Source: Alphaproteobacteria bacterium (GTDB lineage: Bacteria > Pseudomonadota > Alphaproteobacteria > Rs-D84). From it: a DNA stretch of 54,276 nt. Positions within the stretch are counted from its first letter, which is position 1. Each line of letters starts with the position of its first letter. The stretch lies in the NCBI GenBank assembly GCA_009784815.1, contig WQXN01000006.1, positions 1-54,276 on the forward strand, read 5' to 3'. The notes beneath the pieces are model-generated. The model worked only from the letters and a program-made list of their open reading frames with translations, did not search any database and had not been told where the DNA came from. Positions 17,008-23,783 of this stretch are shown in pieces. The translations under genes were made by a program, and so were the position numbers.

Positions 17008-17508
17008 GTGGGTATAAACGAAGCAAAGTTTAAACACTACGATCAACCGATAATGGAAGCCTTAAAAAAGCTTGTCGGCAGCGGCGGCGTATATGGAACC
17101 GCCAAGCAAGTCTTTTATGCGTTTGATCCGCCGTTGAAAGTGGATTTTACTACATTCAAGCGAAGGATTTCGGTAGGGAATGCAAACTTCAACAGCAAAA
17201 TCTATGTCGAGTTTATGAAGTGCGTGGGTTCGGGCTATGATTCCGAACGGGATAAACGGATTGAGAGAGAAAACGAGCTTGTTATATCCATAATGAAACA
17301 GCTTCCGCGCATAGTCTACAGCGGTCGTCCCGAGTTGTTTGAAAAAATTATGAGATTCGACCCAGACATTAATATTAAGATGAGTTATAGAACTTTTTTC
17401 CGCAGAACTACAAAAGGAAACAAACATTTTGATGCTGATCTGCACTGTGAATTCATATCGCTTGTGAATATGCGTCGCATAAGCCACGGCGGATCAAGGT
17501 ATATGTGA
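17008..17508 (+). CDS. Unknown protein with two tandem 60-residue repeats
   Basis: Protein of 166 residues starting with GTG nine bases after rho. It consists of two similar halves: residues about 14-72 (IMEALKKLVGSGGVYGTAKQ..FAFDPPLKVDFTTFKRRISVGNANFNSKIYVEFMKC pattern) and 92-152 (ISIMKQLPRIVYSGRPELF..DPDINIKMSYRTFFRRTTKGNKHFDADLHCEFISL pattern). Shared positions include DP-x3-(I/V)-x3-(T/S)-(F/Y)-x-(R)FF/KRR and NxxF(N/D)xxxxxEF. The helical, basic character suggests a nucleic-acid-binding module, but no family is recognised. It is probably co-transcribed with rho. Confidence 0.65.
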   Translation: MGINEAKFKHYDQPIMEALKKLVGSGGVYGTAKQVFYAFDPPLKVDFTTFKRRISVGNANFNSKIYVEFMKCVGSGYDSERDKRIERENELVISIMKQLPRIVYSGRPELFEKIMRFDPDINIKMSYRTFFRRTTKGNKHFDADLHCEFISLVNMRRISHGGSRYM

Positions 17509-17518
17509 CTCAAACGGA

Positions 17519-18238
17519 TCAACCGCCGGCGGTTTTCAAATCTGCTATATGCGCAAGCGCCTTACTCTTGATTGTATCGGTAATCCTGTCGGATTCCTTT
17601 TCCGTCGGGATCAGTTCATATGCGTTCCAATCATAGTTTCTTCCTGAAAAAATCGTTAACCCTTGTGGCAGGGAAGTTCTTTGAAACACTTGCATAACGT
17701 GCGAAATTTCGTGGCCCGCAACCAATAAGGGCATGATGAAGCCGTAATCCGACATTATGAGATCTTCATTGTACAGGACTTTTCTAAGATTATGGTCGAA
17801 TACGGCGACCAAAGTTTTTCCGGTTCTTTTTACGAATTCCGATCCCGGCATAAATTCAACGCCTTTATATAGTTCCCTTGCGTAAAGGTTGCCTAGAAAA
17901 TCAGTTATATAAACGATGAATTCTTTTCGCGCGCCCAAGTCCGATTTATGCCATGAATCCTCGTTATGCTTGTCCCAGTCTATTTCGTTTTTCATCGCAT
18001 TCCACATACGTTCCGCCACCAAGTCTATGGCCGGGTAATCCAGATCGAATTTTTCCCAAAACAGCGTAAGCGCGTATCTGTGTTCCAAAACCGGGTTTGC
18101 GACCTCGTTATCGTAATCATAAGCCTTCCAATATGCTTCGCCCTGAATGTTATTTAGAGTATTTTGCAGCTCCTCGAAATCATAATTTCGAAAGGCTGTA
18201 CGTTTCAATTTTTCTGTGGATTTTGAAAAGTCCGTCAT
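17519..18238 (-). CDS. Unknown protein with HExxH zinc-peptidase-like motif
   Basis: Soluble protein of 239 residues (no signal or membrane segment). Near residue 176 it has VAGHEISHVMQVFQ, an HExxH motif in a helix, with candidate third ligands in the PTEKESDRI segment downstream. This looks like a gluzincin-type metallopeptidase or minigluzincin; activity is inferred only from the motif. The start MTDFSKS is preferred to longer starts because TATGATACAAT, a -10-like sequence, lies immediately before it. It is convergent with the 17008 gene and divergent from the 18273 gene. Confidence 0.6.
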   Translation of the reverse strand: MTDFSKSTEKLKRTAFRNYDFEELQNTLNNIQGEAYWKAYDYDNEVANPVLEHRYALTLFWEKFDLDYPAIDLVAERMWNAMKNEIDWDKHNEDSWHKSDLGARKEFIVYITDFLGNLYARELYKGVEFMPGSEFVKRTGKTLVAVFDHNLRKVLYNEDLIMSDYGFIMPLLVAGHEISHVMQVFQRTSLPQGLTIFSGRNYDWNAYELIPTEKESDRITDTIKSKALAHIADLKTAGG

Positions 18239-18272
18239 ATAGCATTGTATCATAAACAAAAGAAAAATTGAA

Positions 18273-18914
18273 ATGCAAATAGACCGTCTTCACAAGGAAT
18301 TCGACAGGCTGCAGCAAAAGCACGGCTCGCCCGGACTTACCAGCATATACGGCGCGGGTTGCATAGCCGGGCCGAAAGTCTGCTTTGTCTTTATGAATCC
18401 GACCGGAAAAAATGTGGCAAGCGCGAAGACTTGGCGCGGGCTTAAAGCTCCGTGGATCGGCACGAAAAACACTTGGATACTTTTCAATTCCGTAGGTGTG
18501 CTTTCCGACGGCACGCTGCAAGAGATTTTATCGAAAAGACCCGAAAATTGGGACTATGAATTTGCGGACAAAGTCTATGCCGAGCTGGCCAAAAATAAAA
18601 TCTACGTCACAAATTTGGGCAAATGCACGAAGAGCGACGCTTCGCATGTTCCTGATTCCGTGTTCAAAGATTATCTTGAATTATTGGAACAAGAGATCGT
18701 CCAGGTGAATCCTGAAAAAATAATAGCGTTCGGAAATCAGGTCAGCAGTTTGCTTTTGGGTAAACCTTGCAGGGTTTCCGAAATGCGCAAAAAATCCGAA
18801 GTAAAAATCATCAATGGTAAAAAATTCAAAGTGTTTACGGTTTACTATCCTGTAGGGCAGGGCATGCGGAATCTGCCCGCCGCCATTGAGGATATAAAAT
18901 TCGCTATCGGGTAA
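18273..18914 (+). CDS. Uracil-DNA glycosylase superfamily protein
   Basis: Protein of 213 residues with the UDG-like fold: an early active-site loop in FVFMNPTGKNVAS, a central YVTNLGKCTKSDAS, the sheet strand KIIAFGNQVSSLLLG, and a late histidine-less block VYYPVGQGMRNL where classical UDGs have HPS. It resembles the group that includes family 4/5 and related glycosylases, but lacks the iron-sulfur cysteines of family 4 and has an atypical final motif. Either a diverged base-excision enzyme or a related DNA-binding protein. The 3' end overlaps the convergent 18904 gene. Confidence 0.6.
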   Translation: MQIDRLHKEFDRLQQKHGSPGLTSIYGAGCIAGPKVCFVFMNPTGKNVASAKTWRGLKAPWIGTKNTWILFNSVGVLSDGTLQEILSKRPENWDYEFADKVYAELAKNKIYVTNLGKCTKSDASHVPDSVFKDYLELLEQEIVQVNPEKIIAFGNQVSSLLLGKPCRVSEMRKKSEVKIINGKKFKVFTVYYPVGQGMRNLPAAIEDIKFAIG

Positions 18915-19470
18915 CTATATCCCTGTTTAAGTAATCCGCGTATTGCACAGGGTGAAGAAACGGGATCATCGCGCGAAAAACCACCTGGCATACTTCCTGC
19001 GAACGATCCAGGGCTCCGCGCGTTAGATATGCCAAAGCTCCGCCTTTGCCAATGGTATAGTCCGGGAACACTTGACGCATGGCTTTGGGCAAGGTGGCTC
19101 CGTTATGAATCAAATCACACACGGGCTTTGGCAGATAATTCCCGCCGCCACTTCCTTCGGCCTGCTGGCCTTTTTCGTTAATTATGCAAACCCAGTCGCG
19201 CATTATGAAAAGCCCCTGTTTTTGCAACGAAGACTTAAGCCCGCTTTCTATCCCGATATAAAAGTCATATCCGGGGCGATCGCGGAACAGTCGACTTGCG
19301 CGGCTGAATGCTCCGGCTCGGTTTTCTTCTTCGCTTTTAGGCTGTTCTGGAACACCGCTTGGAACTGATTCTCCGGTCACTTCAACTTGGCGTCCAAGCA
19401 AAAGTTCCAGCGCTTGGCGAACGCCGTCAACTTTTTCTTTGTTTTCCGTTCCGACCAACACTTTTGTCAT
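18904..19470 (-). CDS. Inosine/xanthosine triphosphatase-type protein (DUF84, YjjX-like)
   Basis: Protein of 188 residues of the DUF84/NTPase family that hydrolyses non-canonical ITP/XTP. Matches are KVLVGTENKEKVDGVRQAL at the N-terminus, SGVPEQPKSEEENRAGAFSRA (family motif SGV..QP...EE...GA..RA), DFYIGIESGL and GKGGALAYLTRGALDRSQ. It is somewhat diverged: MRDWVCIINEKGQ replaces the more usual strand. It acts as a soluble house-cleaning enzyme. It overlaps the end of the convergent 18273 gene by 11 bases. Confidence 0.78.
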   Translation of the reverse strand: MTKVLVGTENKEKVDGVRQALELLLGRQVEVTGESVPSGVPEQPKSEEENRAGAFSRASRLFRDRPGYDFYIGIESGLKSSLQKQGLFIMRDWVCIINEKGQQAEGSGGGNYLPKPVCDLIHNGATLPKAMRQVFPDYTIGKGGALAYLTRGALDRSQEVCQVVFRAMIPFLHPVQYADYLNRDIVTR

Positions 19471-19505
19471 GGCAAATCCTTTTCTCGATTATATACCGAT
19501 AGATC

Positions 19506-19533
19506 TTGCATTTCCACGTATATTTGATATAAT
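19506..19533 (+). promoter_or_regulatory. Promoter upstream of the hairpin-rich 19.54-19.63 kb segment
   Basis: TTGCAT (19506-19511), 16-bp spacer, TATAAT (19528-19533). The next protein start is 220 bp away, so a non-coding RNA or long leader is likely. Confidence 0.5.
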
Positions 19534-19539
19534 GCGTTA

Positions 19540-19626
19540 GTTTCCTATTGGGGGCCAAAAGGAAGAGAGAGGTCGGCGCCGCGTCCGCGCGGCGCGAAGC
19601 CTTAAGGCAAAAAACATTATTTTGCC
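19540..19626 (+). ncRNA. Candidate structured small RNA or leader
   Basis: Downstream of a good promoter. Perfect 8-bp G/C stem GCGCCGCG/CGCGGCGC (19576-19595) closed by a TCCG (UNCG-type) tetraloop; GCCTTAAGGC palindrome; then GGCAAAA/TTTTGCC hairpin (19606-19626). It has a purine-rich GGAAGAGAGAGG stretch. No known RNA family is recognised. It could also be the leader of the 39-codon gene. Confidence 0.4.
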
Positions 19627-19740
19627 GATTCGGTTGTTCTTTGGTATTTTGGTTAAAATCCGCAGATAAGAATATGTTCTTACTATCTAGGGTTGAAATG
19701 CTTGCATCTTTAATATATTCTTGATATAGTTCCTAGGAAC
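19617..19740 (+). promoter_or_regulatory. Conserved promoter/operator module, copy 2
   Basis: Same block as 9258-9377: a TCGGTTG and AAATCCGCAGATAAGAATATG-like upstream box, TTGCAT (19703-19708), 17-bp spacer, TATAGT (19726-19731), overlapped by palindrome TTCCTAGGAA (19731-19740). Confidence 0.65.
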
Positions 19741-19753
19741 AAAGGGGAGAAAA

Positions 19754-19873
19754 ATGTTAAATATGATAAGAATAAAAGGTCTTCACAATTTACCTATGCC
19801 TTTCACGGATCTCAGCAGACGCGTTCATATTTATCCGCCGCTGTCAAAGAGAGATATGATTAGAAGGTCTTAG
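19754..19873 (+). CDS. Small basic protein, 39 codons, unknown
   Basis: ATG five bases after an AAGGGGAG ribosome site and directly below the conserved promoter/operator module shared with the HTH gene at 9407. The peptide begins MLNMIRIKGLHNLPMP and ends PPLSKRDMIRRS; it is basic with no membrane segment. Its size and basic, Arg-rich end recall DUF1127-type stress proteins, but the diagnostic pattern is absent, so I do not assign it. Probable target of the same regulator as the HTH gene. Confidence 0.55.
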   Translation: MLNMIRIKGLHNLPMPFTDLSRRVHIYPPLSKRDMIRRS

Positions 19874-19893
19874 TTTATCGCTAGGAAAACAGT

Positions 19894-19921
19894 TTGACTT
19901 TTTTAAAATGCGTGATAGAAT
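19894..19921 (+). promoter_or_regulatory. Promoter of the tRNA-Glu/tRNA-Phe pair
   Basis: TTGACT (19894-19899), 16-bp spacer, TAGAAT (19916-19921), 11 bp before the tRNA-Glu. Confidence 0.6.
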
Positions 19922-19932
19922 TGGCAGTTGTC

Positions 19933-20008
19933 GGCCCCATCGTCTAGTGGTCTAGGACACCGCCCTTTCAAGGCGAGAACCGGGGTTCAAATCCCCGTGG
20001 GGTCACCA
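19933..20008 (+). tRNA. tRNA-Glu (anticodon TTC)
   Basis: 76 nt with encoded CCA. Acceptor GGCCCCA pairs with TGGGGTC; anticodon loop CTTTCAA with TTC at 19967-19969; T-arm CCGGGGTTCAAATCCCCGT. Confidence 0.95.
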
Positions 20009-20067
20009 TCCTTGGCTGCTGCGCAGCTTTGGGTGGCGGGCCACCGCCCGACGAAATGTTTTGTATT

Positions 20068-20143
20068 GGCTAAGTAGCTCAGTTGGTAGAGCAAATGACT
20101 GAAAATCATTGTGTCGGTGGTTCGATTCCGCCCTTAGCCACCA
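20068..20143 (+). tRNA. tRNA-Phe (anticodon GAA)
   Basis: 76 nt with encoded CCA. Acceptor GGCTAAG/TTTAGCC-type pairing (3' strand CTTAGCC); anticodon stem AATGA/TCATT with loop CTGAAAA, GAA at 20101-20103. Confidence 0.95.
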
Positions 20144-20149
20144 ATAAAT

Positions 20150-20352
20150 CGATTTATACACGCCATCTACTTGGCGTTTTTTGTTTTTTAATTCCGGCAT
20201 GTACTTATGGGTACACTAGCGCGGAATCAAAAAACTTCAAATACGCAGTATCTGGCATGTCTAAATCGATTTCTTTCAATAATTCGTGATATGTACATCA
20301 TCTAGTTTGCGTTTCTTGATTTTTGCCACCGGCATGTACTTATGGGTATAAG
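20150..20352. repeat. Duplicated tRNA-Phe 3' flank
   Basis: The 3' flank of tRNA-Phe occurs twice: both copies start with AAATCGATTT (about 20147 and 20262) and end with an identical 20-bp block, CCGGCATGTACTTATGGGTA, at 20194-20213 and 20329-20348. It contains TGTAC..TGGGTACA-type palindromes. The 328-bp gap 20144-20471 holds only this and two terminators; possibly a scar of a lost tRNA-integrating element. Confidence 0.6.
20160..20190 (+). terminator. Terminator of the tRNA-Glu/tRNA-Phe unit
   Basis: ACGCCA (20160-20165) pairs with TGGCGT (20172-20177), followed by TTTTTTG. Confidence 0.75.
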
Positions 20353-20436
20353 TCAAATCTAAGAAAATATAAAGAAATGAACTTTTACAACTTTTGATAA
20401 CTTGTTAAAGTTCAAGTCCTAATTCCATTACTTAAA

Positions 20437-20460
20437 ACAAAAACACCCCTTCGGGGCATT
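20437..20460 (-). terminator. Terminator of tRNA-Asp
   Basis: On the minus strand a CCCC/GGGG stem with a short loop, then GTTTTTGTTTT, just past the tRNA-Asp 3' end. Confidence 0.7.
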
Positions 20461-20471
20461 TTTATTTTAAG

Positions 20472-20548
20472 TGGCGGGATTGACGGGACTCGAACCCGCG
20501 GCCTCCTGCGTGACAGGCAGGCGCTCTAACCAGCTGAGCTACAACCCC
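20472..20548 (-). tRNA. tRNA-Asp (anticodon GTC)
   Basis: 77 nt on the minus strand with encoded GCCA end. Acceptor GGGGTTG pairs with CAATCCC; anticodon loop CTGTCAC with GTC; T-arm GCGGGTTCGAGTCCCGT. Confidence 0.95.
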
Positions 20549-20599
20549 GCGAACTGGCTTATAATAGGGTATAATTCCGTAAAAAGCAAGGACAAAAAA

Positions 20600-21295
20600 T
20601 CACCCCATAACAAGCTGCATAACAATCGGCGCAAGAAGCGCCGAGCACAAGCCAGCGATCACAATTGCCGTGCTTGATAAGGCTCCCTCGACCTCGCCGA
20701 TTTCCATGGCTTTGGCTGTTCCCGCCCCGTGGCAGGTAGTGCCGATCGCAAGTCCGACGGCCACCGGGTGCGTTATTCTGAACGCTTTTATTATGATGCC
20801 GGCAAAGGTCGCGCCGAATATACCGGTAAAGATCGACGCTATCACCGCTATGCTTCCTATGCCGCCCGTGCTGTCCGCGATCCCAAGAGCGATCGCCGCG
20901 GTGACCGATTTAGACATCAGAGATTTCGCAAGTTCAAGGTCCATATTGATGAACCACGCCACTATGAAAACGCTTATTATACTGAACGCGCTTCCCATAA
21001 ATATCGAAAAAAGTATCGCGGTTTTGTGTTTTTTTAGGATGTTTATCTGCTTGTACAGCGGCACCGCAAGCGCAACTGTAACCGGAGTCAGAAAGAACGA
21101 CACATAACGCGCGCCCACAAAGTAATCAGAAAAATCCGCGCCCAACAAAAGTATAACCGCTACCACCATAACCGCGGCGGTAAAATGCGGGAATAGATAC
21201 GGGATCCTTCTATATATAATAATCGCCAGGCAATAGGCGGCCAGCGTTAAGAAAAACCCAAAGAATAGTGAATTAGCCAGAAAATCCGCCATCAT
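20600..21295 (-). CDS. lrgB: LrgB/CidB-family membrane protein
   Basis: Polytopic inner-membrane protein of 231 residues, partner of LrgA/CidA, linked in other bacteria to murein hydrolase control and to pyruvate/overflow metabolite transport. The family core is clear: HFTAAVMVVAVILLLGADFSDYFVGAR, FFLTPVTVALAVPLYKQ, KSVTAAIALGIADSTGGIGSIAVIASIFTGIFGA and the late block HPVAVGLAIGTTCHGAGTAKAMEIGEVEGALSSTAI. The start at 21295 is set by AAGGAGG six bases upstream. Overlaps the lrgA stop by four bases. Confidence 0.9.
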   Translation of the reverse strand: MMADFLANSLFFGFFLTLAAYCLAIIIYRRIPYLFPHFTAAVMVVAVILLLGADFSDYFVGARYVSFFLTPVTVALAVPLYKQINILKKHKTAILFSIFMGSAFSIISVFIVAWFINMDLELAKSLMSKSVTAAIALGIADSTGGIGSIAVIASIFTGIFGATFAGIIIKAFRITHPVAVGLAIGTTCHGAGTAKAMEIGEVEGALSSTAIVIAGLCSALLAPIVMQLVMG

Positions 21296-21702
21296 TTTCC
21301 GCCTCCTTCGCGCCTGCATTTCGCGATGCGAATATAGCGTTTTTTCTTAATCCTTTTTTCTTCAGCCCGGACGGTGATCTGCGCGACAAGTCCGGTAAAG
21401 CCCATGACAAGCACCGCCGTCAGAGCAAGCAGCAGTATCATGGCCGGCAACTGACCCCTCATATTTGCCGCAATCTCCATAAAGCTGACAGTCGGAGGAA
21501 TAAACACGATCAGCATGACCGATATCATAGCCATTGACACCTTCTCGACCCATTCAAGTTTGATGATTTTAAGGCATAGCAGCGCGAACATAATGACAAG
21601 AGCATAGACGGCCGCGGGAATCGGAAAACTTATGATATGCGCCAGGATTTCGCCCGCAAGGGAAACGCCCGCAATTATCATAATCGGAACAAGATACTCC
21701 AC
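21292..21702 (-). CDS. lrgA: LrgA/CidA-family membrane protein
   Basis: Small membrane protein of 136 residues with four hydrophobic segments: VPIMIIAGVSLAGEILAHII, FPIPAAVYALVIMFALLCLKII, WVEKVSMAMISVMLIVFIPP and PAMILLLALTAVLVMGFTGL. It has the CidA/LrgA pattern IPAAVYALVIMFALL...FIPPTVSFM. The basic C-terminal tail (RAEEKRIKKKRYIR) is cytoplasmic. GTG start overlapping the alkyltransferase stop by one base (TAGTG). Holin-like oligomerisation is described in the family; here inferred. Confidence 0.88.
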   Translation of the reverse strand: MEYLVPIMIIAGVSLAGEILAHIISFPIPAAVYALVIMFALLCLKIIKLEWVEKVSMAMISVMLIVFIPPTVSFMEIAANMRGQLPAMILLLALTAVLVMGFTGLVAQITVRAEEKRIKKKRYIRIAKCRREGGGK

Positions 21703-21983
21703 TAACTTTCGTCCTTTATTGTAACGCCCTCATCTTTAAGCAATTTTCGCTTCATGTCAAGGCCCAGAGCAAATCCGCCGATAGTTCCGTTCGATGCGAT
21801 TACTCTATGACACGGAATTTTTATAGGATACGGATTTTTTCCGACGGCGGTACCGACTGCGCGGACGGCTTTGGGATGGCCTATACGCCGCGCCAGTTCC
21901 GCGTATGAAATGGTTGTGCCGCGCGGGATCTTCATCAGCTCGGCCCAGACTTTTTTCTGAAAATCGGTTCCCTTTAATTCCAT
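21702..21983 (-). CDS. ogt: Methylated-DNA--protein-cysteine methyltransferase (C-terminal domain only)
   Basis: O6-alkylguanine repair protein. Signature PCHRVI with the acceptor cysteine is intact, preceded by the helix-turn-helix region FQKKVWAELMKIPRGTTISYAELARRIG and VGTAVGKNPYPIKI. Only about 93 residues, so the N-terminal RNase H-like domain of Ogt is missing, as in stand-alone DNA-binding-domain members. The ATG at 21983 sits six bases after a -10 box; the in-frame TTG at 22013 lies within the -35 region. First gene of the ogt-lrgA-lrgB operon. Confidence 0.85.
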   Translation of the reverse strand: MELKGTDFQKKVWAELMKIPRGTTISYAELARRIGHPKAVRAVGTAVGKNPYPIKIPCHRVIASNGTIGGFALGLDMKRKLLKDEGVTIKDES

Positions 21984-21989
21984 GTCCGC

Positions 21990-22018
21990 ATTATCGGTTG
22001 ACACCGCCCGCAAATCAA
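21990..22018 (-). promoter_or_regulatory. Leaderless promoter of the alkyltransferase-lrgAB operon
   Basis: Minus strand TTGATT (22018-22013), 17-bp spacer, GATAAT (21995-21990), then six bases to the ATG. Confidence 0.55.
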
Positions 22019-22034
22019 GGATAAACTTCCCAAC

Positions 22035-23711
22035 ATGGGAACATTATTTTATCTTTTGAAACAGTATTGGAAGAACGCGAAGGGGCGCCGCTGGATGGCG
22101 ATTTTGTCTGCGTGCTCGCTGCTTATTTCCTATTCCGTCTGGGCTTTCGAGCCATTGTTGTTCGGAGCCGTAGTAAACACAGTTCAGCATTACACCGGGT
22201 CTGACGCTATAAATAAAGTCATACAAATTGTGTTCATTTGGATTGGGATTTATGTAGTGTACAACATGACCAACCGCATCGGCGGGCATCTTGCGAACAG
22301 GGTCGGGTATTATCTTAGGGCGCAGTACGTCGCGCGCAACTATCGCAAGCTTTGCCGTCTGCCGCTTAAATGGCACGCAGATCACCACAGCGGCGAAACC
22401 GTGCGCCGCATAGACCGCGCCGCGGACACCCTGGACGAGATGGCCGGAATGCAGTGGCGGTATTTTTACATATTCTCGAACGTGGCGGGATCCTTTGCGG
22501 GGCTTCTTTATCTTAGCTGGAAGGTGGCGCTGATCGCTATAGCCGTATTCGCGACCTTTTATGCCGCCATGGCGTTTTTAGACCACAAGCTTCAAATCAA
22601 GCTGGAAGAGATCAACGAACGGCAGAATAGAATACTTGCCGCCATATTCGATTTCGCCGCAAATATGCGGAGCATAATAACCCTGCGCTTGGGCTCGCGC
22701 ACGGCGCGCGTGGTAGACGCCAAGGTGGAAACCGCCCGCTGGCCGACCATCTACGCCTGGGGAGTTTTGGCTCAGATAAAATGGACCGTGATTTCGTTCG
22801 CGTTCATGTTTTTGCAAATCGGCGTGGTGCTGTATTTCGTGCTGACCGGCCTTTATTCCGGCGAAGTCATAAACCTTGGAACTCTTGCCGCCATGTATAT
22901 TTATCTTGATAGGATCGGCGCGGCGAACTATGACCTTACCGATCTGTATAACAGCATGATGAAGGACAAGGCCGCGCTGCTGAACGCCAGAAGGGTCGAA
23001 GGCGCCAAGGACGCGCCGGCGTCGCCGATAGCTCCGTCCAAATGGAAAAAGTTCGAGGCCAAAGGAATAAGATTCGCGCATGACGACAGCAGAGGCAAAG
23101 ACATTATATGCGGCGCCGATTTCTGTTTTTCCAAGGGGGATAAAATTGCGCTTATGGGCGAATCAGGCTCGGGTAAAAGCACTCTGCTTGTTTTGTTGCG
23201 CGGACTCAAAGCCGCCACTTGCTGCGAGGCGTTTATCGACGGAAAGAAAGTATCCGGCGGGGTGGGCGTGTTCGCTTCCAATGCAACGTTCATGCTTCAG
23301 GATCCGGAAGTTTTTGAAAATACGATAAGATACAACATAACCATGGGGCTTCCCTATTCCGCCGCCGAAATCAAAAAAGCGCTGCGTTTGTCTAGGTTCG
23401 ACCAAGTGCTTAAAAAACTTCCAAGCGGACTTGAAACCGACATACGCGAAAAGGGCGTGAATCTGTCCGGCGGCGAGCGTCAGCGCCTTGCGCTTGCGCG
23501 CAACATACTTGCCGCCCAAGATTCCGAGATAGTGCTGATGGACGAAATAACTTCCAGCATAGACGTAGAAAACGAAACCTTCATATACGACGCGATTTTG
23601 AAAGAGTTCAAGAATAAGACAGTCATAGCCGCAGTTCACAAGCCCGCCATGGCGAAAAAATTTGATCGAATAATCCGCATCGAAGCCGGCAAGGCTTACG
23701 ATAAAAAATAG
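22035..23711 (+). CDS. ABC transporter, fused permease/ATPase (exporter type)
   Basis: Half-size ABC exporter of 558 residues. Six transmembrane helices occupy about residues 15-290 (for example WMAILSACSLLISYSVW, AFAFMFLQIGVVLYFVLTG-like). The ATPase domain has Walker A GESGSGKST at about 375-383, Q-loop MLQDPEVFE, signature LSGGERQ at about 478 and Walker B SEIVLMDEITSSID. The H-loop is AAVHKP. It should act as a homodimer; the substrate is unknown. Its gene diverges from the alkyltransferase operon, and dihydroorotase follows 70 bp downstream. Confidence 0.88.
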   Translation: MGTLFYLLKQYWKNAKGRRWMAILSACSLLISYSVWAFEPLLFGAVVNTVQHYTGSDAINKVIQIVFIWIGIYVVYNMTNRIGGHLANRVGYYLRAQYVARNYRKLCRLPLKWHADHHSGETVRRIDRAADTLDEMAGMQWRYFYIFSNVAGSFAGLLYLSWKVALIAIAVFATFYAAMAFLDHKLQIKLEEINERQNRILAAIFDFAANMRSIITLRLGSRTARVVDAKVETARWPTIYAWGVLAQIKWTVISFAFMFLQIGVVLYFVLTGLYSGEVINLGTLAAMYIYLDRIGAANYDLTDLYNSMMKDKAALLNARRVEGAKDAPASPIAPSKWKKFEAKGIRFAHDDSRGKDIICGADFCFSKGDKIALMGESGSGKSTLLVLLRGLKAATCCEAFIDGKKVSGGVGVFASNATFMLQDPEVFENTIRYNITMGLPYSAAEIKKALRLSRFDQVLKKLPSGLETDIREKGVNLSGGERQRLALARNILAAQDSEIVLMDEITSSIDVENETFIYDAILKEFKNKTVIAAVHKPAMAKKFDRIIRIEAGKAYDKK

Positions 23712-23783
23712 CTTGATAAAGCCAGAGCAGGTGATAAACTTTGGGCAACAGGGTGACGAGAGCAGCAAAAAGGAAGCACCGAT

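Noticed and set aside
19540-19626. SRP RNA or 6S RNA
   Set aside because: The conserved GGAAGCAGCC-type SRP loop and the long 6S bubble are absent.
20083-20289. Short frames across tRNA-Phe and tRNA-Asp, some reading DSNHR-like peptides
   Set aside because: These are translations of tRNA genes or their complements, a common false-gene pattern.
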